Source of the DNA: Parasponia andersonii
Taxonomy: Eukaryota; Streptophyta; Magnoliopsida; Rosales; Cannabaceae
Direction: 5' to 3'
Assembly (NCBI GenBank): GCA_002914805.1
Contig: JXTB01000003.1
Span: 1,533,981-1,597,980 of the forward strand
DNA: 64,000 bases
Part shown: positions 12,217 to 22,401 of the stretch, one piece after another
Numbering within the stretch: position 1 is the stretch's first letter
Layout: each line of letters begins with the position of its first letter
Translations under genes and position numbers: made by a program
The notes under the pieces: generated by a model
Told to the model about the DNA's origin: nothing
Seen by the model: only the letters and a program-made list of their open reading frames with translations
The model's database searches: none

Positions 12217-13560
12217 TCTGGATGTGTTTCAAGAGAATTTGCTAGGTTTACCACCTGTAAGAGAAATTAACTTTGCTATTAACTTGGTACCAAGTACTAT
12301 ACCCATTTCTAAGATACCTTATAGGATGGCGCTAGTAGAGTTGAAGGAATTAAAGACTTAATTATAGGAATTGCTAGAGAAAGGATTTATACGTCCTAGT
12401 TTTTCATCATAGGGTGCACCAGTCTTATTTGTGAAAATGAAAGATAGAACTTTGCAATTGTGCATTGATTACAGAGAGATTAACAAAGAGACTATTAAGA
12501 ACAAGTATCACTTATCACGTATTGATGATTTATTTGATCAACTATAGGGTGCCTCTATGTTCTTGAAAATTAATTTGAGGTCCGCTTACCATCAGTTAAG
12601 AGTCAAAGAAAGAGATATTTTGAAGACTGCCTTTAGAACTCGGTATGGCCATTATGAGTTTCTGATGATACCATTTGGTCTGACCAATACTCTAGTAATA
12701 TTTATGGATCTAATGAACAGGATATTTAAAGAATTCCTAGGTAAGATTAAAACTGTGTTTATTGATGATATTTTAGTATACTTATAATCTAGAGAGGAGC
12801 ATAAAGAACATTTGGGAATCACTCTATAAATATTAAAAAAAACAGTTATATGCTAAATTCAAGAAATATAAATTTCGGTTAGAAAAAGTATCATTCATTA
12901 GTCACATTATTTCTCAGAATGGGATTTCTATTGACCCAATAAAGGTTAAGGCAGTTAATAATTGGTTTAGACCTACAAATGTTACAGAGGTTAGAAGTTT
13001 TTAGGGTTTGGCAGGCTATTATAGAAGATTTGTTAAAGAATTTTCCAAGATTGTTATGCTACTTACATAATTGATTAGAAAGAGTAATAAGTTCATATGG
13101 ACTGATGAGTATGAGAAGTGTTTTCAGGAATTGAGGCATAGACTAATTTTAGCACAAGTTCTAACTATACCTTTAGGTACAGAAGGGTTTATAATTTATA
13201 GTGATGCATCAAAACAAAGTCTGGGATGCATTATCATATAAAATGGGAAGATTATTGCTTATGCTTCTAGACAGCTAAAAAATTATGAGTATAACTATCC
13301 TACTTATGATTTAGAACTGGCAATAGTGGTATTTGCATTGAAGATTTGTGACATTATCTGTATTATACTCATTGTGAAATTTTCACTGATTATAAAAGTT
13401 TGAAATATTTGTTTACTCAGAAGAAACTAAATATGAGACAACGATATTGGCTAAAATTGGTAAAAGATTATAATTATGACATCAGTTATCATCTAGGGAA
13501 AGCTAATGTTGTGGCAGATGCACTCAGTAAGAAATCATTTGGTAGCTTCATAGTGTTACA
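12217..13560 (+). pseudogene. Gypsy reverse transcriptase and RNase H remnant
   Basis: Family blocks appear in order but are separated by stops: [11 protein letters not shown] at about 12260, [13 protein letters not shown] at 12318, then the longest frame 12557-12787 with [15 protein letters not shown] and the catalytic box FIDDILVYL (normally Y/F-x-DD). RNase H signals follow, with IYSDASKQSLGC at about 13195 and [10 protein letters not shown] at about 13507. No single frame spans the domain, so the enzyme is dead. Confidence 0.88.
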
Positions 13561-13745
13561 CTAGTTAGTTAAACCTCTACAAGAAAATTTATGTAGATCC
13601 AGTATTGAAGTATTGAATTAATCACTGGTCAATTATCTATTATAACTTTACAATCTACCCTATTACACAGGATTATACAGAGCCAGAAGTAAGATCCTAA
13701 GTTGATTGGAAATAAAAATTAAAAGAGTCAGGGAAAAAGTCAGAT

Positions 13746-14940
13746 TTGGTGTCTACTAAAGAAGTTATCAAATTTCAAGATAGACTTTGTGTACTTGATG
13801 ACAAAATCATCAAGAAAGATATTCTAACAAAAGCACACAATACTTCATATTCAGTCCACCTAGGTACTACAAAAATGTACGATGATCTAAAGATTCATTA
13901 TTGGTGGCTAGGGATGAAAAAAGATATTTTTAAGTTTGTGGAATGTTACTTAACATGTCAATAGGTTAAGGCTGAGCACAAGAGACTGGCAGAAGAGTTG
14001 CAACCACTTCCGTTACCTGAGCGGAAATATGAAGAAATCACTATAGATTTTGTAGTAGGGTTACCAAAGACAGTATTTCGTCAAGATACAATATGGGTTA
14101 TAGTCGATAAATATACTAAGGTAGCACACTTTATTCCAATTTTTATGACCTACTCCATGGATAAACTTGCAGCATTGTATATTAAAAAAATTGTTAGACT
14201 TCAAGAATTCCAGTTTCTATAGTCTTAGATAGAGATGCCAGGCTTACCTCAAAGTTTTAGGAGAGCGTACAATGAGTCTTAGGAACTAAATTAAAATTTA
14301 GTACTGTATTCCATCCTCAAACAGATGGCTAGGCTGAGAGGATTATTCAAATCTTGGAAGATATGCTTAAAGCTTGTGTTATAGATTTCCAAGGGTTGTA
14401 AAATCATTATCTACCACTGATTGAGTTTTCCTATAATAACAGCTTTCAAGCTGGTATTACACCTTATGAAATATTGTACGGCAGAAAGTGTAGATCAACA
14501 GTTCATTGAGATGAGGTTGGAGAATAATGATATTTGGGTCATGATATTGCTAGAGATACAGTTGAGGCAATAAAAAAGATTAAAAAACATATGATAACAG
14601 CTCAAAATAAACAAAAGTTTTAAACATATCTAGAACGTTGGCCCTTATACTTTTTTATTGGTGATAAAGTATTTCTTAAGATTGCTCCTATAAAAAGTGT
14701 TATGAGATTTAGAAAGAAACGAAAATTGAGTCCGAGATTCATAGGTCTGTATGAGATCCTTGAGAAAGTTGGGAATATTGCTTATAGGCTTACCCTACCC
14801 TCAGAGTTATCAGGTGTACACAATATCTTCTATGTTTCTATATTTAGGAAGTATGTATTAGATTCATCCTATGTTCTTAGCCAAGAACTAGTTGAACTAG
14901 ATCCAAAATTATGCTATGAGGAATGTCCCATTCAGTTTTA
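13746..14940 (+). pseudogene. Gypsy integrase remnant with C-terminal module
   Basis: 13746-13964 carries the zinc-binding head (HLGTTKMYDDLKIHYWWLGM, then a CYLTCQ end). 13998-14222 carries the start of the catalytic core (EEITIDFVVGLPKT, then IWVIVDKYTKVAHFIP). 14702-14941 carries the C-terminal KLSPRFIGLYEILEKVG and LSGVHNIFYVSIFRKY blocks. These pieces are separated by stops at 13963, 14220 and beyond. The integrase position downstream of RNase H fixes the Ty3/gypsy order. Confidence 0.88.
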
Positions 14941-15102
14941 GACAAAAAGAAAAAAGAATTAAGAAACAAAAAGATTTATCTAGTAAAAGTCTTGTGGCAT
15001 AACCATTTTGTAGAAGAGGCTATATGAGAGCGGGAAGACAAAATGAGAAAGCAATAGCCAATATTATTTGGAAAGCAAATTTTGAGGACAAATTTTTTAT
15101 TA

Positions 15103-15114
15103 GGTAGAGAGGAT
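15103..15114 (+). other. Polypurine tract of the gypsy element
   Basis: GGTAGAGAGGAT lies immediately before the TGTGATATT start of the 3' LTR. This is the expected position for the plus-strand primer. Confidence 0.75.
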
Positions 15115-15913
15115 TGTGATATTCCAAATTCCAAATCAACATCCAAGTCCTCAAATAATTAAATGGCCGATAATAACATTATTGCATAACATTTCATTTT
15201 ATATATTAATACATTTATGTGCATATAATTTTGCATATCCATTTTTACTTTATTTGTTATTTGACAATTTTTATTGTGAAATAATTTTTGTAGTGAAATG
15301 CTCGAGAGGTACTCATTGGTACAAGTTAATTTGTTTAAGTCTATTTTTTTTTTTACAATTATTTTGCTTATCTTATTACTAAATATACCTGAATAACTGA
15401 GTTAATTAGTAATCATTTTATAAGTGTTGAAACTATTAGAGTATTTTTTTTTTATTCAATATGAGTTATTGATTTTTTTTTATGACAACTAGATGTTCCA
15501 ATTTTTATATTTTCGCATGAATCCACGTTTGTTTGCTTTTAATATCTTAGACGTAAAATTCATATGAGTTATTTCTTTATACTGTCAATTTAATTTTTTT
15601 AATATTATAATAGCTTAAAAAATTATTAATGAATTAAGTCCAATTTTAGTTAAGTCGGCTGATTTCCCAAATAGACTTATATGTCTATTTTTCTTAACTA
15701 CTAACTATGTTCTCCAAACTTCTTATCCTTGGTCACTTAGAAGTCTATCCTATTTCTCTAATCGTACACCTCGCACAATTATATTAGTAAACTTCCTTAA
15801 GAATCTCAAAGGTAATTTATCTATGTAGTTTGAATCCCAATATTTAGTATTACCTTTTGATATATATTTGATCAATTGCTAATGTTAATTGTGAGGGTAG
15901 GTATGTTAACATG

Positions 15914-16544
15914 TGTTAACAGAGGTTTTGTCAACAATGAATTTAAGAAATTGCAAGATGTGCCTTGTGTGTGTAAAAGGGTTGATCAATCAAAGTATAT
16001 AAAAGAGACAAGAATTTTATAATGGTTTGACTCCAAAAAAGATGAGCCTATGTCCACTGCTGTTTACTATTTTCTAGTAGATTACAAGAGAGTACAGAGT
16101 GTGTTCAGAAAGTGAGTCCTTAAGTTAAGTTTTTTTCCTCCAGAGCTTCCGCACGACAACATTGATCTTCCCTTTATATAGGTGAAGGTAGTTCAATGTT
16201 TTTGGATTATGAAAACAGGTAAGTATATAATCAGAAAATACAATTTGAGTAACAATATAACTAGGTAATAACTTAAATGAAACGATTGGTCGATCTTGAA
16301 AGAGAATCTTTTGTTTCTCTTTTTTTGTAGATTACCCATTTGACGAAATTTGGTCTAGTTTCCTTTTCATTCTGATCACACTTATCTTGTTCAGAGAAGG
16401 TCGCACTTTATTCAGAAGGAAGTCGCATTCGACATACTCAAACGAGGTCGCACTTAACTTACTCATGCGACCTATCACATCATCTTAGTTGTTAACTTTT
16501 CCTTTTTAGCATTGACCACCATCTAGTTTTTAGACCGCACAACA
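15914..16544. mobile_element. Solo LTR nested in the gypsy 3' LTR
   Basis: The 631-bp insert begins TGTTAACAGAGG and ends CCGCACAACA, so its ends are TGTT...AACA. It is bounded by ACATG on both sides (15909-15913 and 16545-16549). The uninterrupted sequence is seen in the 5' LTR near 9050. It has no internal coding region, so it is a solo LTR left by recombination between LTRs, probably of a copia-type element. Confidence 0.92.
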
Positions 16545-17543
16545 ACATGTTTATATTATTAGTCCTCATGCCAATATTTGGGAAAACTGCGACTATTTTG
16601 ATTTTTTTTCTAACATGGTTTTGTATAAGTTTGAGAGTTCTTTATGATTCTTGAAAGTTTAGATGTTGGTATAGCAAATTATTAATATCCATATATATGT
16701 ACTTATGTGTAGACTAGGATAAGGAAAATAAGTTATTTATAAACTTAAGATGAGTTTTAACTAAACCTGGTTCAACTATTTAACTCTAATTTTGAATCCT
16801 TTGTCCTTGAGTTATTTAATTTTGTTTTACAATGGAAGTGGGCAATTATTTTGTACATTATCTAACTATTTTATTCATATGATTATATCTTAAAAAAAAA
16901 AAAGAAATGCTTAGTGAAGGTCCACGGATAAACATTTAATCCTGTAGAATTATAGGTGATGAATTTGATTAATTATATCATTCAACCAAATATTAATGGT
17001 ATGGTTACATATTTACCTTATAAGCTTCGGAAGTTACATATTTGATGAATCAACTATTGATTTATGAGTTTCATTGTAATAGGTCAATTAACTTTATTTA
17101 TGTTGTTACGTTTATTCTTTTTTTTTTTTTTTGTTCTAATCAATGATTTATAGTTGCCTTACATTTTCTTGCTTGAAATTATATGCGGAATAATTTATTT
17201 ATTTTTGAGTTAAGTTTTGTTTTTAAGCACCGATTACAATAGTACCACTTGGTTAGTAATAAAAGGAACTTGTTAATTGAAAATATTAGGACACATGGCT
17301 TGTACCTTGACCATAGAGCATTTCACAAAAAAATTACATGGAATTCTGAAATAGAGGTAAGTAACGTCACACCTACAATGTAAGAAATTTTTTAGTTTTA
17401 TGAATCTGTGGAATCTATAGATATATGTACATACGTATCTCTTATTCCATTTTTCATGAGACATAAATACGTAGTATATCTATATTGCTTGAAGAGTATT
17501 GGTGAACTGGGTGTGATGGACCAGCACCCAAATATGTGATATA

Positions 17544-17625
17544 GTTCCTTCAGGGACACTTCGGTTCCTTCAGGAACATTCTGGTCCTTTTCGGAGACAC
17601 TATAGTTCCTTGGAGAACACTCTGA
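17544..17625. repeat. 20-21-bp minisatellite with hairpin units in the 3' LTR
   Basis: Four consecutive units start GTTCCTTCAGGGAC, GTTCCTTCAGGAAC, GTCCTTTTCGGAGA and GTTCCTTGGAGAAC. Most have a short GTTCC...GGAAC dyad. The segment (about 17521-17645 including edges) is absent from the partner LTR at 10020. Confidence 0.8.
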
Positions 17626-18517
17626 CAGTGATATAGGGTAGATCTCTGCTGTATACAGAGAGGATTCTTGAGGGCTAGAGAGCTTCATATAGCTCATGAT
17701 ATATTATATATTATTCGAGTGGCTCAGTATGTGATTCACAGTGTTGTCAAGCAATACAATATGCAAAGGGATCCCAACCATATGATTATTTATTTTATAT
17801 TATATGCATTTTGCATCTGTTTACGATACTTATTGAGTTTCATACTCATAAATATTATTACATTGCAGATGGTACAGATGATATGTGAGTTAGAGGAGAA
17901 GTGCTGACTTTCTGACTGCAGCTTATGTATATGAGCATTTTGACGCTGTGGTTTTCCGATTGAGGATTTTGTATCCATTTTGAGTGTGTTTATATGTGTG
18001 TATTATGTATATTTGTATGAGAGACCCGCTGTATGAGTATTTATATATGTATACATTATACTATGTATAATTATGAATGGAGTTTTCCTTTTTCTTCTAG
18101 AAAGTTTAAAAAAGTTTTAGATTATTTCCTATATTATCAGTTCTAAGTTGAGTAATGTCTTTTAATCTCACTAAATATTTATACAAATATTATTGCATAT
18201 ATGTGTGGAATTGGGAGATATTACAATTGTATTGAATTTCATCCAATTAGTATCAAAACACATCAAAAATTTCGATATTCGTCGGGGTAACTGGGTTCAA
18301 ATTTTCAAAAAATTCTTAAAAATTAATTTAAATTTAATTTTTAATGCAAAATCTACCACATAACATTTCAAAACTCAAATACAAACTATTTTAAATTATG
18401 TCCACAATATTTAAACGTAGAAATTTCTTTATAATCCACGAGAGAGATGAGAGCGAGAGAAAAAGTTGAAAGATTTTAAGAGCAAAAGATATGTTATGGG
18501 AGAAATTTATAGAGAAA

Positions 18518-19645
18518 GTTTTTAATAGCTTTATTTTGTGAGTCCACTTATCCATTTTCATTGAATTTGTTATATCTACATAAAAAATTTTAGTTAAAAA
18601 TATTTGTTCTAATTGCAATATTAAAAAAAATCAATATAATACAATAATAATAAAAAATTTGCTATTGTGATATTATTTAAACATCAATATTGATTATTAA
18701 ATTAACAAAAAGTAGTAAGATAGAAAAATAGAATCAAGTAAGCAAGCAATTCTAATTAAGTAGCTTCTTCGTATTCAACTTATCTGGTAGCTCTTTATCT
18801 ATATTTTCTATTTCTATTTTGACTAAAAATTCTAAAAAAAATAGGAACTACAAGAGAGAATTTGTGAGATGGAAAAAAATAGAGTGTTTGTGAGATGGAA
18901 AAAAATAGAGTATTTTCTTTTTTCTTTTTCATTTTTTTGACAAAATGTATTATAAAATTGAAAATAAATAGTTACTTACAGTAAAGAAAAAAAAGTAGTT
19001 TGTAGATTCTAGAAAAACTTAATCCTCTCCAAGTTTTTAGACAATTTATAATGTGAATATGAAATAGTTATGATAATTTAATTTAAAATATTATTTATGT
19101 AAATATGTAATAATTTAATTCTTATTGACATTTGAAAAGATTTTTTTAAAATATGAAAAATGTTTAAATAGTATTATTGTTCCAATTCTTGAAAATATTT
19201 TTTAAGAAAGTAGAAAAAAACGAAAAAAAGTTAAGACTTGGCCTCGGCTTGAAATGGAGATTTAAACAAAGCTATAAGAAATCAGTAAAATCCTAAATCG
19301 GCTTTTCTTTTTTCCCCCTAAATCAGCTTTTTTCATTCAAACATGTTCATACTCCTGTCTTTGGGAGTGGAAATTATGAGGAAGACAACTCAACTCAAAA
19401 TGAGGCGTTAGGCGAAAACGTGATTTATGATTTATATATATTAGACTTTAAAGGACCAAATTCACTTTTTTCCCTATGTGGACTATAAAGAAGTTAAGAA
19501 ATCTATTATATTTCTAAGAAATAATATAACAAGTACTATTTTTATGATAAGAATTAAAGAATCCACATCCCATGTTACTAAAATTTAATTATTTATCTTC
19601 AAATAAAGCAAATTAAATTGTACACGTGTAATAATATGCTTACAT
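18518..19645. repeat. Intergenic duplicated segment, copy 1
   Basis: It aligns in order with 19815-19850 plus 21206-22330. Shared blocks include TTATTTTGTGAGT, TTTGTTATATCTA, ACAATAATAATAAAAAAT, GTAGCTTCTTC.TATTCAACTT, and the GCCTCGGCTTGAA block near 19240. No coding potential is seen. Its last 300 bp also resemble 7140-7440. Confidence 0.75.
19350..19645. repeat. Diverged copy of the segment at 7140-7440
   Basis: Same order of shared blocks as the partner: ACTCAACT.AAAA.GAGGC.TTAGGCGAA, TTTTTCCCTAT, GGACTATAAA, AAATCTATTATATTT, and TTCAAATA.AGCAAATTAA. It is clearly older than the tandem pairs elsewhere, with many substitutions. Confidence 0.7.
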
Positions 19646-19850
19646 TATATGTAATAATAATTCTTACATAATATTCTTGAGCCAAGGATTGGCTCAAGCA
19701 TTTTTCTAGGTAGATATTTTAATAGGAATTTTAATTTTTTTTTAAAAAAACAAGAACATGTCTCCTAATTCATTTAAATATGTTGAGTTGTTTACATACT
19801 TATACTATAAGCGGGAGGCTTTTAAATAGCTTCATTTTGTGAGTGAATCA

Positions 19851-21205
19851 TGTTATCCTAAGAATAGCTAACCCAAGAGGAGGGTGAATTAGGTTTTTAA
19901 GACTTTTAGAAATTTTTTGAATAAAATAACAAGATTGAGTAAATAATAAATGAGGCAAGTAAAAATATCAAATAAATAAGCACAATATCAAAGTAAATAA
20001 ATTAAAGAGATAAGGATAGAGAGATGCAAACACTATTTTTATGAGGTTCGACAAACACAACGGTTTGCCTACGTTCCCATATCTTCACAACTTGCTTAGA
20101 GCTTTCTACTAATCGGATCAAGATTATGAGCCTGACCGACCCCTTGTACAATCCGAAATGATTTCTTCTTAAGCACACCCACGCCTTTACAATAGTCTTG
20201 AATCCAGCTCTATTACGCCTAACCACGGATTATTTAGAATCTGGTGTCAACCTCACCTATATCGGGTTGTTTATGACTCTGGTGCCAACCTCATCTTTCA
20301 ATAATATTTTTATAAAAATACAAATGAATACTCACTCAGAGAATCACCTCTTAAAGAAATAATACAAAATAAGCTTAGGTGATTTGAAAACAATGCACAA
20401 ATGATGCTCTAGGAATGACTCAAATAGATTTGAAAGTTATAGTTGAGTAAAAAAGAGCTTTTACACTTAGAAACTGATTGGGTGTCAATATAGGTTCGTA
20501 TTATCTCATTTTAAGTCATCAAACTTGAATCTATTTAAAGGCATCTTAAAAAACTAGCCGTTTTCGACCGTTGGTATCTTGCTGTCAAAATTTTAGTCGA
20601 CTAGAAATAATTTTGGTTGACTAAAAAATTAGCCGCTGGAATTTGAAATGCCAGTTCAACTCCAACGGCCATTTTTTGCCTTTATTTTGGTCGACCAAAA
20701 TCAGTCAGAAGCAAAAGATTTTTTTGTTTCTTTGAACTAATTTGATCATTCTTAAAACTTCTTTTTTTTTTTTTAAAAAAAATATTTTTAACTTTAAGAA
20801 AATGTACTTTTGAGAATATTTGGGCTAGATTAGAAATTATATTTATTTTCAAACAATTAATGGATTTAAAGTTTAGCTAATTCTTTGAAGATTTGTTTGA
20901 AAAATTATTTGAAAGATTTTTGAGCCATATCAAAGAGAATATTTTGTACAATGCAATAAATCAAGTACAAGACTAGGAAATAAATTTTAACCTAATTAGA
21001 CTTGGTCTTGAATCTTGATTCATCACATTCATCTTCATCATTCTAGGTCTATCAATGATGCTCTATTCTTGAGAACTTCATTTCTTGAGTTTTATCAATT
21101 TCTTTTTTAATTTCATAACTACAAACTCAAGTCAGTTATTAGTAACTAAATCACATGTTTGTTATTATCAAAATCAGATAAAATAGAAAGCCACATAGAT
21201 CAATA
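19851..21205 (-). mobile_element. Solo LTR (1355 bp) in the duplicated segment
   Basis: It begins TGTTATCC and ends GATCAATA. It is bounded by AATCA on both sides (19846-19850, 21206-21210). The last CA appears mutated to TA; restoring it would give the symmetrical TGTT...AACA ends of the other insertion. Copy 1 of the surrounding duplication (18535-18560) shows the empty site. Read on the minus strand it ends with CTTGGGTTAG..GGATAACA, a typical copia LTR end; I infer minus orientation from that. No internal genes are present. Confidence 0.75.
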
Positions 21206-22330
21206 AATCAAACTTTCTACTTATTTCTTTTTGTTAAATTTGTTATATCTAGATGGATATTTTTTTATGAGACATATTTGTTCTAATTATAATATTTTTT
21301 AAAAAATAAATATTAGACAATAATAATAAAAAATAGCTATTGCGATTTTATTTAAACATTAGTAAATTAGCAAAAAAAAATAGGTAAGATAGATTGGTAG
21401 AATATAGAAATCAACCTATGGCCAAGCAAACAAGTAATTTTAATTAAATAGCTTCTTCATATTCAACTTGTCTAGTAGTTATGTAACTTTATTTTCTATT
21501 TTTATTTAGGCTAAAAACTCTAAAAAAAAGTAGGAACCACAAGAGAAAGCTTGTGATAGGAAAAATATGGACTATTTTTTTTTTTTACAAAACATATTGC
21601 AAAATTAAAAATAAATAGTTATTACAAGTAAAGAAAAAAAAAAAGAAGTTTGTAGATTCTAGAAAAAAACAAACATATAAAAAAATCTTAATCCTCCCTA
21701 AATTTTTAGGCAACTTATAACTTTTTAGGCATTATAACGTGAATATGAAATAGTTGTTATAATTTAATCTTAAAATATCAATTATGATTATTAAAATATG
21801 TAAATGCCCAATAATTAATTTTTATTGAATTTTGAAAGAGTATGATAAATATGAAAATGTTTAAAATTATTATTGTTCCAAATTTTTTAAAATATATTTT
21901 AAGAAAATAGAGGAAAAAAAAGAAATATTGGGCTCAATTTCAATAAATGTCCCATTATTAAATATTATAGCAAAATATCTGGTATATATATTTATATATC
22001 AAGTGTAAAATTTTATATACCAAGTATAAAAATTATATATTCAATACAATAACTAAATTTATCAAGTATAAAAATACATATATCTAAATATTTAACTATA
22101 AAATTTTAAAAATTAATATCTATTAAATCAAATTTAAAATACTAATCATTTACCTAAATTTTTATTTTAATAAAAGAAAAAACAAAAAAAAAAGAAGAAA
22201 AAGGTTAGACTTATTGGGCCTCGGCTCGAAGTGGGGGTGGGGGGGTTTTAGCCACCTAAATTTCAAAAAAAAAAAAAAAAATGGTAAGACTTATTGGGCC
22301 TCGGCTTAAAGCGGGGGGTTCTAGCCAAAC
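21206..22330. repeat. Intergenic duplicated segment, copy 2
   Basis: The right part of copy 2 of the segment at 18518-19645. It carries an extra AT-rich stretch at about 21930-22190 in which TATCAAGTGTAAAA/TACCAAGTATAAAA-like words recur. It ends in the NOP14 promoter, so part of the NOP14 upstream region lies in duplicated DNA. Confidence 0.7.
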
Positions 22331-22340
22331 CTGTGGTAGC
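22202..22340 (+). promoter_or_regulatory. Duplicated NOP14 promoter block with two TGGGCC (site II) boxes
   Basis: Two copies of a block with period 80 bp: GACTTATTGGGCCTCGGCT at 22208-22226 and again at 22288-22306. Each is followed by a G-run and TTTTAGCCACCT or TTCTAGCCAAACCT. TGGGCC lies at 22215-22220 and 22295-22300. TGGGCY boxes are a known TCP-bound element of plant ribosome-biogenesis and growth promoters. A third, damaged copy at 19233-19246 has lost the TGGGCC core (ACTTGGCCTCGG). Confidence 0.65.
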
Positions 22341-22374
22341 TTCAGCCGGGGTTGGCGAATATATGAACCAGTAG

Positions 22375-22383
22375 AACCCTAAC
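22375..22383 (+). promoter_or_regulatory. Telo-box-like element before NOP14
   Basis: AACCCTAAC lies 19 bases before the ATG. AAACCCTA-type telo boxes paired with TGGGCY boxes are characteristic of plant ribosomal protein and ribosome assembly genes, which fits NOP14. Confidence 0.6.
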
Positions 22384-22401
22384 TTGAACAAAATCAAAAT
22401 C

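Larger units (their letters stand above)
8238..18225 (+). mobile_element. Degenerate Ty3/gypsy LTR retrotransposon
   Basis: A complete structure is visible: 5-bp target duplication ATTGT (8233-8237 and 18226-18230), two long LTRs, a tRNA-iMet type primer site after the 5' LTR, a purine tract before the 3' LTR, and remnants in the order gag, protease, reverse transcriptase/RNase H, integrase. That order is the Ty3/gypsy one. The first dinucleotide of the 5' LTR is TA, whereas the 3' LTR begins TG. Many in-frame stops and frameshifts make it inactive. The LTRs differ at many positions, so the insertion is not recent. A solo LTR has inserted into its 3' LTR. Confidence 0.95.
15115..18225 (+). 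repeat. 3' LTR of the gypsy element (interrupted)
   Basis: It starts TGTGATATTCCA and ends GGAGATATTACA, followed by the TSD ATTGT. It is 3111 bp; subtracting the 631-bp solo LTR with its 5-bp duplication, and a ~125-bp segment at about 17521-17645 absent from the 5' LTR, gives the 5' LTR length. Confidence 0.93.

Noticed and set aside
21961-22100. Possible short tandem array of TATCAAGTGTAAAA-like words
   Set aside because: Copies are irregular in spacing and too diverged to call an array; described only within the duplicated segment.
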